Notes: generated by a model not told the origin, from the sequence alone. Shown: positions 50,163-62,441, counted from the first letter of the stretch. The stretch: 64,000 nucleotides of DNA from Copromyces sp. CBS 386.78 (GCA_030685235.1 MU839150.1:1-64000), one strand, 5' to 3'. Translations and numbers: made by a program.

Positions 50163-51313
50163 CTACAACCCATACCTAACCAAACACTCCTCCCGATGCG
50201 CCTCCAAACACTCCAAAGCACACACCCTCGCCCCACACTTTATGCACTTCACCCGTCCCCAATACCCACACACCTCGCAAAACCTGCGAACCGGGTACCT
50301 GCCCTCCTCCTCCTCGGTCCACTGCGCCCGCGCCTCGGTGTAACTGAGCGGCGGAGCCGTCATTAGTGTTCGGAGCTCCTCGTCTGTCGGGAATGGAGGC
50401 ACGCGTGAGACAAGCAGGGGGTCGTCGTCGCCTGGGTGGGGGACGGGTGGAGGTCGGGCGTAGGCGGGGAGGATGGTGCCGTCTGGTGGGTAGGATTGGG
50501 GTTTTGGTGATTCCGTTGTTTCTGTTGTAGAATCGAGGGGCGTTGATGTGTCGGGCCGTGGTGGGAGTGGTTCTGAGGAGTCGGGGCCGGTGAATTCTTC
50601 TGTGTTTTCGGGGGCGTCGGTCATCTCTACATCGTCGTCATCGTCATCGTCGGCCGGCTTCGGTTGTGGTTGGGTCTTGGACCTTTTGCTAGACCCGGCC
50701 TTCTCTTCTTTCGCTGCTGCTTCTGCTGCTGCCGTCACCGCCGCCCTCTTGGAAGCGGCTGAGGAGCGTTTATTTGTGCTTGCGGTAGTGATGGTCGATG
50801 GAGCAGGGGAGTTCCTCGCTGTCGTTGTCGGCGTTGGTTTGTTTACTAGGGCTGCGAGCTGGGGATTGCTCTCGGCTAGCGCCAGGAAGGCATGGTAATC
50901 GTCTAAATGGTTCGCAAAGGTCTTTTGTGATTGTAGAATCTTGCGTACGTTCGGTGTGTGTTTATTTTGGGCTATCCGACACGATGTCATGTCAGTTCCG
51001 TGGTCTCTTTTCTGGGTATCAAGTTTGGACGAAGCGCACCTCTTGACCCGCCCGCCTTGGGCGGTATAGGAATCTGCGCATCCCTATGTGAATCTCTGTC
51101 CAGCGCCTCGAGATCTTTCCTGATCTTCGCATCTTGTCTGGCAGTAAGATCGGGAGCGCCAACATTGGCCTTATCTCGCGCAGCACGTTTTCGGTTGAGA
51201 GGTTGTAGCGCAGCGGCCGCGGCGGGCGTAAGGCCTGTATCTGGGACGTAGGCCCATCCTGGAGCGTTTTTCGTCTTTTGACTGGCGACTTCGATGACGC
51301 CGAAGTTGTTCAT
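50163..51313 (-). CDS. vps71: SWR1-complex subunit SWC6/VPS71, HIT-type zinc finger protein
   Basis: A subunit of the SWR1 chromatin remodeller that deposits H2A.Z. Two exons, 51313-51040 and 50971-50163, encode 360 residues. The N-terminal part has the SWC6-type start (MNNFGVIEVASQ, then GWAYVPDTG) and a basic RKRAARDKANVG stretch. After the intron, NVRKILQSQKTFANHLDDY is the conserved helix that contacts the complex. A long disordered middle contains an Asp run (ADDDDDDDVEMTD). The C-terminus is the HIT zinc finger, RRFCEVCGYWGRVKCIKCGA followed by RVCALECLEAHREEC, with the C-x2-C, C-x2-C, C-x3-C and H-x3-C ligands in order. The protein is longer than the yeast orthologue because of the insert. 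Confidence 0.93.
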
Positions 51314-51998
51314 GATGTTGGTGTATGTTTTCGGTCTGAAATTAATGGGGTGATGCGTTCATCGCAAGGTTGGTGAGGTGGGACGGAAGGAGTTAAAACG
51401 GTGATTGGGGAACTGAAGTTTTAGATGGCCCGAACCTACCTTACCGCGTGGCGCGTTTACCGTGCTAAGCCGGGGTCCGGGGTCGCTATAAAACGGCGCG
51501 AGATCACCGGATCTGCCAAAGCTACCCCTGAATGTCCGCTCTAGAGCAGGGTCATCCAGTCTAGAGGTACGACAGGAGTTCCGGAAAGCCAATAAGAGAG
51601 CTTATCGAAGCTTCAATTGTCTGACAGCTCCCTCGAAGCCTTTGTAGCTAGACAAGTTGAGGACGCCGAGAAGAGCTGTTAATATAGGTACTGGTTTAAA
51701 CTCCTAGAACAGTAACACTCTAGGCACCAATGAGAAGAAACCCCGCCGTCATTCATTGTGAATCCCAATTTTATGCTCAAAGCACCGAAATGTGATATAC
51801 AGCGAAACCTCCAACTGCCATCAGGGCATGCTCTCCTCTAACTCAAACTCCAAACGACTTCTCACTTCCATTTTTGATATTATACCCCTCCCGCAACCTC
51901 CCTTGGCTCGAATGTTGTTTTTCCCCGTTAGCATTGACTACCCGCCATATCGTCAACCTTTCCATGTTTCCCATTTCTTCATCCTCAAAGATATCAAT
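51314..51998. other. Intergenic, no gene seen
   Basis: 685 bp of SWC6 upstream sequence and the 3' flank of the next minus-strand gene. No domain-bearing frame. Confidence 0.55.
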
Positions 51999-52731
51999 TT
52001 ACTTCCTCTTCCTCTCCAACACCTCCATCTTCTCCTCCAGAGTGATAAGATACTTGCTCAGCCTGTCCACAGCGTTCTGGAGAGCCTGTATTTCCCAATA
52101 ATGTCAGCACGGTTTCTTTTCTCCCATCTCGATCTTGTTGTTGTGTGTATGTCCCATGAACCTACGTAGATGTCTTCCGTCAAAAGCTCGTTCGAGGCCT
52201 TATACTCTTGGAGCGCATAGTAGTAGACGGCACCGCCGGCGAGAGTGCTACCGAAGAAGAAGCCGAAGAGCCTGTGGTATGGTGGGTGCGTTAGCATGCT
52301 TCGTTTCTTTCCAGAGCTTGTAAAAAAGATCCATCCCCTTCCCCTCGCGTGCGCCAGATCTATCCCAGGCCGCATGTCTTGCTCCCGTCGCAAACCGTCC
52401 CATCCCTCCAACTCTTCCTTCCCTCCACTACTTCCTCCTCCCAACAGCGGCGTTCCTCCCCCGCCTAGGTCCCATGCGCCGCCCATCTCTTACCCCATCA
52501 CCCACCCATCGTATACCCAAGTCACCAACCCCAACCACCTCCAGATCCAAAACGAGAGAACAAGATAACTCACCCTCCACGAAAAGCACCAACAGGCTTC
52601 CTAGCAGGCAACGGCGGCGCGACGCCCGCACCAGGCACTCCAGCGCTGGTGGTCGTAGCGACGGACTCGAACCTGCGCGCTGATGTCTGGAAGCCGCGGC
52701 GGAAGGCGGTGGATAGGAGTTTGGAGGCCAT
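51999..52731 (-). CDS. Small mitochondrial-type single-pass membrane protein
   Basis: Exons 52731-52574, 52271-52166 and 52085-51999 join in phase to a 116-residue protein too fragmented to show as one open frame. The N-terminus MASKLLSTAFRRGFQTSARR has the positive, Ser-rich, acid-free pattern of a mitochondrial presequence, with an FQTSARR-like processing site. A single hydrophobic helix (~55-72, GFFFGSTLAGGAVYYYAL) carries a small-residue G-x3-A-G-G patch. The C-terminal 40 residues (LLTEDIYALQNAVDRLSKYL onward to KRK) have coiled-coil heptads. This layout resembles inner-membrane assembly or cristae proteins, but I do not recognise the family. The first intron, 302 nt, is unusually long for this locus. 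All splice sites are canonical (GTGAGT/CAG and GTAGGT/CAG). Confidence 0.75.
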
Positions 52732-53536
52732 TGTGTATTTGTGTTGTGTTTTGATGTGTTTTGTCTTTATTTTTCTTGGGTTGGAGCCGCGATCAGGAAT
52801 TGGACAGATTCGAACTGGTTCGTTGTTTTCGTATAGTTTTGTTTCGTTCGGTCGTAAAGATGGGGGGTTTGGAAAATTTCGCGGTGATTCGGGTATCGAT
52901 CGATCCGTTCAATTCGTGATGCAATGGATGGCGAGGGTGATGTTGTACGGTGGAAAGCGACGGCGGTTGCGAATGAAGCTGGGAACTGAACCCAAACCAA
53001 ACCAAACGAACCGGGGAAACGACGTCAGGTCAGTATCGCGAGACGAGCGGGCAGGGCGCCCCGCGGGAACGGCCACGGTCGTGACGGCACGACAGGGATC
53101 TTGAGTGGTGGTGCAGTTTAGTCCAATCAGTGTCAGGGAAACAATTGGGCGGGGTGCGGTTGCAGGATGGTCAGTCGGCTTGATACGGTGGACGTGTCCT
53201 TGCCGTGAGAACTGATAAGGATCGTGATAAGGCCTTCAATGTGCCGGACAAAGAGGAACAGAGGAAACAACCTACATCCGTCACAACATCACGAACAGCA
53301 AGATCACTGGACTATACCTATGTTGTGCGTTTTATTTTTGTAGATTCCGCTAATAACTGATAGACTATATTGCATTCCCTTACAAACATGCCTTTTGGTA
53401 TCTTACTCCCAGATTCGTACAAGGTCGCTTTTTTCCCGAAAATTGCTACTGTTGCTCCCACGAAGACCATGTTCCCAGTGAAACCCATGAATGATGATGC
53501 TATTAAATACTTAAATATCTCGTCTCGATTGACCGT
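52732..53536. other. Intergenic, no gene seen
   Basis: 805 bp holding the promoter region of the small mitochondrial-type gene and the 3' UTR region of PDI. No domain-bearing frame. Confidence 0.55.
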
Positions 53537-55113
53537 TTAGAGCTCATCGTGGCTGGTCTCCTTGGCAGGCTCCTCAACGGTGCCAGTCTCGGTGGAGGAA
53601 CCAGACTCGGCGGAAGCGGCAACGGACTCCTCAGCCTCATCGGAGGGAGCAGCCTTGTACTTGCCGTTCTCGGAGATGAACTTGATCAAGTCCTCAACGG
53701 TGCGGGAGCCAGAGTACTCAACGGGCTTGTCCTTGGCACCGGCAGCGTAGAGCTTAATGGTGGGGAAGCCCTGGATCTCATCGGGAACGTCGTTCAGGGT
53801 AGCATCAACCTTGGCAATGACAACCTTGTCCTTGAACTCGGAGTTGGCATAGAGGGTAGCAAGCTCATCGTACTTGGGGGCGAGAGCCTTGCAGTGACCG
53901 CACCAGGGAGCGTAGAACTCAATGAGGACATCCTTGGTGTCATCAAGGACAATGTCGTTGTAGCTCTTGGCGACGACGACGGTGACGGGGCCCTCCTGGG
54001 TCTCGGGAATGGGCTCAGACTTGATGGAAGGCTCGACCTTGCCACCAACGAAGTCGTCAACGAACTTCTTGATGGACTCGGCGGTGATCTCCTTCTCCTG
54101 GTCGAAGGGGAACTTCTGGTTCTTGGTGGTCTCCTGGATGGCGAAGGCGGGGAACTTGTCGGTCTTGAGGTTCAGGTTGCCGGCGTGAGCACCGTAAGCC
54201 TTGGCGTCAATGGTAGCGAAGTTGATGACGCCACGCTGGGCCTCAGCGATGGGCTTAAGGGCCTCGCTAAGCTCCTTGCGCTCCTCGGGGGTCTCGGCGA
54301 AGATGTATGCAAGGGGAATGCCAGCGGACATGTAGCCAGCATAGGTGTCGGGGCCAACCTCACCGATGAGGGGAGTGGAGGCGGTCTTGGCGAACTTCTC
54401 GATGGCCTCGGCGTCGAACTTCTCAGTGAAGACGGCCTTGCCCTCGTCGAAGTCCTTGTAAAGGACAATGGCAGGGGCGGTGACACCCTCAGCCTCGGCG
54501 AGAGCGGCATCGCTGCTGGCACCGAAGGGGTACTCGTCGCGGAGCTTATCGGCGACCTTGGAGAAGGTCTCGTTGGAGGTCTTGTCGGTGGCATCTAAGT
54601 AAGCGACAATGACGACCTTGTCGGCCTTCTTGAACTCCTCAATGTTGTCCTTGGTGAGGACAGAGACGGAGGGAAGGGACTGCTTGATCATGTAGGAGGT
54701 GATGGCACCAGCCTTGCGCTGGCCCTTGTAGGGGGAGACGGTGTCGAGGCCACGGAAGACCTTGAGGGTAGGGTAACCCTCAACGCCATGCTGCTGGCAC
54801 AACTCGGACTCCTCAGTGCAGTCGATCTTGGCGAGCTTGATGTTCTTCTCCTTGAGGGTAGTAGCAGCCTCCTCGTACTCGGGGGCAAGGGCCTTGCAGT
54901 GACCGCACCAAGGGGCGAAGACTGGACAACGATATTGTTAGCAAGGGCTACATAACAAGCTGCAATCGAGGGGAGCTTACACTCAGCAAGAACGATGTCG
55001 TTGGTCTTGACAAAGTCGTCGAAGGTGTCCTTCTTCAACTGGATAACATCGGAGGCAGTGGCCACGGCGGCGGCCGCGAGAAGCCCGAGGGCGAACTTGG
55101 TAGGGGCGTGCAT
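53537..55113 (-). CDS. pdi1: Protein disulfide isomerase, ER lumen
   Basis: Forms and rearranges disulfide bonds in secretory proteins. Exons 55113-54981 and 54921-53537 encode 505 residues. The signal peptide is residues 1-20 (ending VATAS). The a domain carries APWCGHCKALAPEYE with active-site C50-G-H-C53, and the intron splits the Phe codon just before it. The non-catalytic b and b' domains follow. The a' domain has the second active site FYAPWCGHCKALAPKYDE at 385-388. An acidic Ser/Glu tail ends in HDEL (502-505), the ER-retrieval signal. Length and layout are classical a-b-b'-a'. Codon choice is strongly biased to C/G-ending, highly expressed codons, more than in neighbouring genes. This also explains the long open frame on the opposite strand. 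Confidence 0.97.
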
Positions 55114-57614
55114 GTTTGCGTTTCCCGGCTGTCTGGGGAAGCAGAGTTAGTCAGAAGTTGGTATATAGAAGATGATGCCTGGAGGTTGTGATTCCCAAAA
55201 ACCGTCTTCCTGGGGGTTTTATAGTGGTGGAACGGGAAGGACGCAGCTCTGGCGGGGCCGCAACACAAAGGCAAACGTGGGTAGTGGATACCACTTACTC
55301 TGGGCTATTTAAAGGCAGAAAAGGGGCCTGGGATATGGGAAGAACTGGGAGAAGTTGGATAAGATGGAAAATGTCCCGGAAGCAGAGATGGAGGCAGGCG
55401 GTGGTGAAGGCGAGAAGGGGGATCTGCCTTTTAATGTTTTATCTCCAGCCCGTGTTTATAAGCCAGGTTGCTTTGGTCGGTCGACGAGTGAACAGGTGGC
55501 TTCTCCGCACTACGAAAATGGTACACGCCAGTGGTCAATCAGCCTTGGGGCCTGCTAAGTGGCCAGTGGCCGCAATGGCACTGCAGGGCGCCAGGGGCAG
55601 AGAGCTCGCTCGCGGGGCCGGCGGCTGATGGAGGGGTGGGGAAGCCGAGGGGGGAAGCCACCCTTCCGACACTGTCAACGAGGATGAAAGGGATCCGATG
55701 CCAGGGGCGGCGACTTATGCTGCTGAACCTCAGTTCATCCCCCCAACCTTCTCAGCCAGCTGGTCACCTTTTCTCTTCTACGCAATCTCATCCGTTCCTG
55801 CACCACAACCCCTTTATTTCCGCCCCATAGACCCCGTAACGATTACCTTGCATCACTGGGGTTCCATCGAAAGGGAATGGGCAGTTTTGAATCGGGATAG
55901 CTTTCCCCGCAAGCCAAGAAGCATCATTTCCATCTGTGCCGCCTGCCGTAACGCCGTTCCTTCAGGGTCTCAGGGACCGAAACTCCACTGAATGGTAGAA
56001 CGGGACCGTATCCGTGGTGCAATGCTTCCGTCTTCCCCTTTGGGCGATTTGAGCCACATCTTGCCACGAGTCCATATCGATCGCCAGCCATTTCAAGTGA
56101 GGTGTGCCCTGCGAGTGGTGTCCTGTTGATGAGCTGACCAGCTTGATCAGCTGAACCGGGAGGATCTGAGTTTTCGTGTATAAATCCAGCAATATCCCAC
56201 TTTGTCAGCTTCGGATCTCTTCGGCGGAACTTTGCTGCCGTTTCTAGGCCAGCACTCAACGTGGCTGGACTGTGCATACGAGCGCAATAGCACAGTACGT
56301 TCAGAAGAATTACGACCATATTCGGATATTTTCGTCGTTGCCATGACAACGCACGTGCAGAAAAGCCGTTGGAAGGCTTGATTCTGGCACCGCCCAAGCT
56401 CGTCATTGCGGCCTACTCTACCTGGATCAGTAAGATCTCTTAGTCCGAGAGCTTACATATTACAGGTACTGACGTTGAGCAGATATCAGCATGGTGTTTG
56501 ATGCTTCAGATCAGAGCCGTATTTGAAAGAAATGGTGCCATGAGTGGATGGGCTAGCCGTTTTATTTTCCTTGATATATCAAGAACAAGTCGATGTTCAT
56601 GGGGTTTGTATGGTTGCGGCTCTGTGAAGGACAACAATAGATCGCGCGATGGATATGGAACAAATCATTACAAGAATGTGGTCATGCGGGCAAGTGCTTG
56701 CAGTCGGGTTCAATTTCGAAATGTCGAGACCAAGCGACGAGTGTCTCTTGCGGGTGAATCCTTCGAGGGCAGGTCGCATGGAAGAAGGAAAAAAAGAAAA
56801 CAAGGCTATATTCTTGTGTCATCGACTCGAGTGGGTCAGGTTTCTCCTACAGACAAGGGGAGGTCGAACGGCTGGGGCAATAATGGAAAGGGTGACGGGA
56901 TTCTCGAATATGAAAAGGCCAGGCAGGACCAGCACGGACAATGTCCGACTGGATTCAATTCATAGGTTGGAAAAAATTCTTGGTGGCCGGGAGCACTGGT
57001 ATTAGGGTCGGACCCTTGGGGTTGGAATGGGCTCCGAACATCGTGTCGTCCCTTCCTCCCTTGTCTTGAATTTGGTGTCCTCAATGGCATCCGATTCATT
57101 CATACGGCAGGGGCGCGGGACTTGAACCCAACCACGACAGCGAATGGAAATGCAATAACACCTACTCGTCTGGGCTAGAAGCGCCCTCCCGGGTGACCTA
57201 TGTGCTTTCCGAGTCCTTGACTGAGCAACCCGACACCAAACACAGAACCGAGCTTCAGACGAAATCTCTTTCCATGGACAAGGAAGCACGGCTATCTTCC
57301 GCCGACCACCACCGACTTTACCATCCACCGACTACACAGCGATCAGGTCTCCAGTCCCCCGATGGACCTGGAGATGGCGACGACAACAACACCCACCCGA
57401 ATCTCGAGACTTCCCGGTCGTCTCTAGAGACACCAAGTCGCGTCCTTGCTTGGTTTCCTTGGTCAGGTGGTTTTTGGGGCCTCCAGCAACGTCGAGGAGG
57501 CAACAGCTTTATCCCTTTTTGGAGTGTTGGTGCAACTGTTAAACAACAACCAGCACTCATCTTCCAATTGGATACTCAGTCATCTGCCCGGGCTCGCTAA
57601 TCCTACTCGTTCTC
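55114..57614. promoter_or_regulatory. 2.5-kb divergent upstream region, PDI / Ser-Pro-rich protein gene
   Basis: No domain-bearing gene is seen. The proximal few hundred bases before 55113 are the PDI promoter; I could not identify a confident unfolded-protein-response element. A 136-codon frame (57193-57600, with an ATG at 57274) lies directly before the next gene and may be 5' leader or an upstream exon. Confidence 0.45.
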
Positions 57615-60156
57615 ATGGACCAGGTGCGGACGGCAAGACGTGCTGCCAGCCATGGCACTCTCGGTCGCAAGTATGCCGCGGATGCTGGCAGGAACCCTGG
57701 GATCCCTTCACCTCACGCCTTCTCTCGACCTTTGCGAGGTCTTAACGGGAACACAGGCATCTTGCCATCGCCAGGACCGCTCGAGAGTATGCTGAGGACA
57801 ACAACAGAGACCGGAGACATTGGCTTATTCTCTATCAGGCCAATCAGGTCAATTTCTGCTCTGAATATCCCGGGCCCTCCTACGCCCAGCCGCCACGGAC
57901 AGACGAAGTCTGCTTCCACTCCTCGATTGACAGCCCCCAGGCGAGCCAGGACCCCGTTGAGCAACATAGTTCCCACACGACCTTCGACCAGCGACAGCTT
58001 TGATACCCACAGCAGCCTTAGAGACGACCGGAGATGCCTTCCATCGTACCGAGATACCGCTTCAGAGATCATCTCAATGTATGCCTCTGACAGTCAACGA
58101 TCTGCCCATAGTCCATTCTCGCCCAAATACTACGATGACCAGCGGTCGTTTTCCCTGACGAGCTGCAGTTCCCGAGCGCTACCCAACAAGTCTTCTAATG
58201 GGACCATGCACAGCCAAGCCGGCGGTCCGGCTCTACAGAGACCTCGCTCACCTTTCCCCTACCCAACCAGGCTTAAGCGCCCGGGAATTCGACCATCCTC
58301 TCCCGCTGTGACAGAGAGCGGCGCTGTGGACTATAGTAGAATGGTCGAGATCGATCGTGTTTCCCATGTTTGTTACCTTCCCAGTCTATTACATGTACCT
58401 CTGCTAACATCTTCAGCGGACCACACATGGATCGTATAAGCCCATGTACGCTCAATATGGTCGCAGGCCCGGACCTGCTATGTCTCGCCTTCATCCATAT
58501 GGATCCGTTTCGTCCCTGCCAAGCCACAATTCTAGGCCAGGTCCTAGACCCTATTCTAGAACGAATTCCAGTGGCTCCTCTGCTTGGGGCCCAGGACTTC
58601 GTAGGCAGCTTGAAGTGGAATCATCGGACCAGAGTACGAGGACCCCAAGTTTGACATCGATCGTCGATATGTACCGGTCTCCTTCAGGCACTTCATCCGA
58701 CTTGAGGTACGGGTCTCATGAACCGCGCAACGGAACATTTTACTACGATTACTCGGAGGACTTTGATACTTTCCCAGATAGTAGTTCCGCATGGGCTGGG
58801 CCTTTGGCTCCGATCCCAACTCGAGCGCCCAACATGCACAGGGCGAGGATACTCAGTGATGGCAGTGTCGGTCCCTTCCTGGATATGAACCGCTATCCTC
58901 CCCCGGACGACGCCTACGAAAGTCCTCAATATTACTCTCCGGGAACGAAGACCACAAAGACACACGAGTCGAACATCACCCCTGATTCGATTGAGGAAAA
59001 TGAAGCTGAAGAAGGTTCATTCGACTGCCCTGATGTTGAACCACGAAGCGGTTCCATGGTAGAAAGGAAAGATGACCATGGAGCCACTCATGTGTCACCT
59101 CCGCAGGCTACAACTATGCCCAGTACCGGAAAGAGAAAGAGTTGCCACGATAGTGGCGCTGAAGTCCCAAAGAAAACGGATGATCTGGCAGTGTCAACAG
59201 CGGATAGTCCAGACGAACCGTCGAGGACTGATGTCAGGCGGATAACGGTGCATGATGGGAGCGACAGCCCGGAAGAAGGCGAAAATGACAACCAAAGGTC
59301 AAGCTTTGGGGACAATACAAACCGCGTACCTCAAGAAGAAGATCCCTTGTCAGCGAGAACCTCTCTCTACAGATCAAATTCGGAACCCTTCGATAAACGT
59401 CAATCATTCCGCTTGAACGCAGGGGATAGATGTCCGTCAACATTCAGTGGCTACTTGCGACGCAGCAAGTTCTTCTCGATAGAGCTTGGCCTGTCTGATC
59501 TTGCATCTCTTGTAGATTATCTCGACGTTGCCGCAAAATCAGCTTCTGAAGATGATTACCTTCCAAAACCGAACCTGACGACGGACTTTCCAAACTTCTC
59601 TGCAGAGCCTGAGGACCGGATGTCGGCAGTTCAGTTACCATCAGACTCCCAGGTCAACCAAGGCAAACAAGACCAAGCTCCTAGTTCTCTAGAGTTTCTT
59701 AGAACCGGAAGTCCCAAACCATTTACACATCCCAGGAAGCTCGCTCTGCCTAAGATTAGGACTAGTGGATTCTCGATGCCATTCTCCGCAGATACTCCTT
59801 GCACCACCAGTCGGTCAGAGCCCGTTATATTGCAACCTTTACCAGTTTCGCCAGCCAAAAGGCTTCGACTGCAAAACAGCGTCCCAAAGCTCATGAAAGC
59901 ATTGCCTGATCTGCCGTCCAGTCCGGCTAAAAGTGAGCCTTGCCTTTACAGCGCTTCACGTGGCACACGGGGTGTCCCGAAACGATCCTCACCATTGATC
60001 CGCCCAGATATGCCCTTTGAAAGCTCTCAGGGCTATGCACAAACGTTTAGTTGTGGTGTCCAACCGACAATGGCGAGGGCAGCTGATAGTGAAGATGCCA
60101 CGGTTTTCGAAAAAGACTTCCTATCGCGAGACTCGGTTAGCAACAAGAGGAGTTGA
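57615..60156 (+). CDS. Unrecognised Ser/Pro-rich low-complexity protein
   Basis: Two exons, 57615-58367 and 58417-60156, are joined by a 49-nt intron (CAT/GTTTGT donor, GCTAACATCTTCAG acceptor) and give 830 residues. No domain is recognised. The sequence is Ser/Pro/Thr/Arg-rich and probably disordered, with repeated SP/TP and RSxS sites that could be kinase targets. Short ordered-looking parts include FSGYLRRSKFFSIELGLSDL, resembling a small helical unit. Both ends are uncertain. The start could be the ATG at 57274 through another exon. After the stop at 60154-60156, a different frame (60141-60803) stays open with a similar composition (KRTLSRIRERLAQPRSRS) and ends in a basic Cys/Trp segment. 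An unpredicted 3' intron may therefore extend the protein. Confidence 0.6.
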
Positions 60157-61571
60157 AGAAACTTCAGAAACCTATGCTCGTAAAGACCGCAACACTGGAC
60201 ATGACAACTCCAGCAGAAATTTCGGCGTTCTCTTTTCAGAAGGGATGTGGCCTGACTATGTTGGATACCGTCAGTGTCTCTGACAGGCACGGAGCAGGCT
60301 GTGGAACTTGCACAGAAGAAAAGTCCTTTATCCTCGCATCTGCAGCCTCAACTCCTGCCACAGCATCGTCGGGAATGCCGGGGCAACAAGCCGCAAAGAA
60401 TCATGTGGCGGGATCCCAGTCGGTCAAGAGTATCCGTCCACCATCACCTTGCGAAATACGGAGCTCATTCTCTGTCAGCGACCGTCACCCGCGTCTACCC
60501 AAGAGAACCCTATCTCGTATCCGAGAACGACTTGCCCAACCCAGATCACGATCGACCGAGCCTCTCACGTCAAGAAACCGCAACAAAGAAACTTGCGATC
60601 ACATCTGCCCGGCTTCACCCATCACAGCCAGCTACATTAGACAGAAAGATACATCGACGAGTACCGCCCTACCGGTAACTGACGGAGAGCCGACTGACAC
60701 TGCGAGGCAACAGTCCAGAGGCTTCAGGAAATGCATGTGCAAGTGGATGAGGACAGCGAGGCAGGCTTTCTTGGTAGCATGCACGGGTTCAACGAACCCC
60801 TGATGGATATAGTGGCTGTAATGGGTCGGCTCAACACGCGGTCTATGACGGTCTCAATCTTCTCAAGCTTATTTCTGGAGAGGGCATGCGACTGCTTTGA
60901 CAGTCTAGCACAGGTGTTCTGTTCTCACTGTTTAAACGTTCTACAATGTCTTATTCGACCCATCTTCATGTTAGCACTTGGGAGATTGGAGTTACTGTAG
61001 AGAGCGATTGTATGTTTAGAATATGGCTAGATATCCATGACTCCAAATCAGTGACCTGTTGATAATGCTTCCCATTGTGACCGCTATACTTAACTCTATG
61101 AGAGAAATGGTCGTATAATCCCGTAAGAAATTCAGTTTGAAAGAATTGGGGTGGAAGACGGCGAGGGCGGGAGAGAGAGAAGCGTGATATTGGCAGGCAT
61201 CTGTTTCCCGGACCTCCATTGCTGTTCAACTCTTCTGGACGGAGCAGCGGGTGGGAATATCGTATGGTTTCTATTTCCTTAATATGTCTTCTCGATCTTC
61301 ATCATCCTGTTCCTAGCTAGTTATAAACCAACTGAACCAAGATCCATGTACCAACCGCCCTATATACCAAGCTAATCCTGATCCTGTAAACATTTCCCAC
61401 CGAAAGAAAGAAGGTTTCCACTTGACAATAAAACTCAAGCAGCAGGAGCAACACTCGTTAAGGAGTCGTGATACCTTCCATGGCGTTTACTTCCCTTTCC
61501 CGTCATACTGTCTTCTCTCTCCTCCATCTCTCCCGTCGTTTCTGTTTCATTCTTCCCCGTAGTCTCCATCC
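60157..61571. other. 3' region, possibly containing a terminal exon
   Basis: 60157-60803 keeps an open frame of Ser/Arg-rich coding-like composition that may belong to the preceding gene. From ~60810 to 61571 I see no gene; it lies between convergent ends and is presumably UTR. Confidence 0.4.
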
Positions 61572-61967
61572 CTAGCCTTTCTCAACCCTACTAACCCGTC
61601 TACTCATAAAACTCCCCTCGCTCCAATCCCCGCTCACCCTCTCGCTGTCACTGTCGTCCACCTCCCAGCCACCAGCTCTTCTTTCCATTCTTTCCCACGC
61701 AGCTTCCCGTGACCGTGGCCGTGGAGTCGCCCCGCCAATACTCATAGCAGCAAGATACGACCCCGCCCCGGGACCACGTCGCTCTATACTCGTGCTGTTG
61801 ATGGTAATCGTCGGTTCGAAAGTCATCATTTTGAGGAGCGACTGTGGCCCTCCGTCATTGAAGAGGTTGAGGTCGTCGTCGGCTGACTCGGTGAGTACGC
61901 CCCGGCCGGTGTTAGAGTGGTAAGAGTGCGCGAAGAGATGTTTTAGGGGGCGGGGGTAGCGGCCTGG

Positions 61968-61999
<32 letters not shown>

Positions 62000-62441
62000 G
62001 TTTCGATGGTGGTGGTTGTGAGTGTTTTGGAAGGGAATTCCCTCTTTTGAGCTGGCTTAGCTGGGCAACGGCAGCAGCGGCAGCGGCAGTGGCATCCCAC
62101 GAGTTCGAGTCCAAGGTTCCGCCTCGCTTTTGCAGACGACCTAGCAGCCGACCTGGTCGATAAACAGGAGCTCCAGTAGAGCCAGGCGGGACAGCAAAAG
62201 AATCGGGAAGCGGAGAGGGGAAGTCCCTGTTGCTGTTGGGGTTACTATGTCGTGTCCCTATGCGTCCGTTGTCGATCCTTTCGTAGCGGATTTGTTGTGG
62301 GAGCGTTAAGGGCACAATGGGTGGTTCGCTTCCGGGGAAAAGTTTGTCATGGGACAAGGGTGCGGCGAGGCGTAGGGGGACTTGGAGGGAGAAGAGGAAG
62401 GTGAGGATTAGGGCGGTGGGGATGTTGGGGGGTAGTTTCAT
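61572..62441 (-). CDS. Unrecognised secreted protein with dibasic processing sites
   Basis: A single exon of 289 residues. Residues 1-28 form a signal peptide (positive start, hydrophobic ALILTFLFSLQVPL, then LAAP). The mature part has no recognised domain. It is Pro/Ser/Arg-rich with dibasic Kex2-type sites: QKR at 104-106, LKR at 131-133, and several RR further on (ERRGPGAG, MERRAGGW). An Ala run lies at ~119-124. A nine-Ser run at 149-157 is encoded by a (CTG)10 microsatellite on the plus strand (61969-61998). The many potential cleavage sites could yield several peptides, but no tandem peptide repeats or CaaX pheromone motif are seen. The start is the first ATG of the frame, followed directly by the signal sequence. 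Confidence 0.7.
61969..61998. repeat. (CTG)10 microsatellite inside a coding exon
   Basis: Ten perfect CTG units on the plus strand, read as AGC (Ser) codons by the minus-strand gene. Length variation would change only the Ser run. Confidence 0.95.

Noticed and set aside
53549..54598. 349-codon open frame on the plus strand
   Set aside because: It is antisense to the PDI coding exon and explained by the strong C/G third-position bias of that gene; the product is Leu/Gly/Val repeats with no domain.
57111..57186. tRNA-like sequence on the minus strand with box A (TAGCCCAG) and box B (GGTTCAAGTCC) and GGGCGC/GCGCCC ends
   Set aside because: It does not fold as a cloverleaf: the T-stem has only three pairs before the putative acceptor, no anticodon stem pairs, and the spacing is off by two to three bases. 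At best it is a decayed tRNA.
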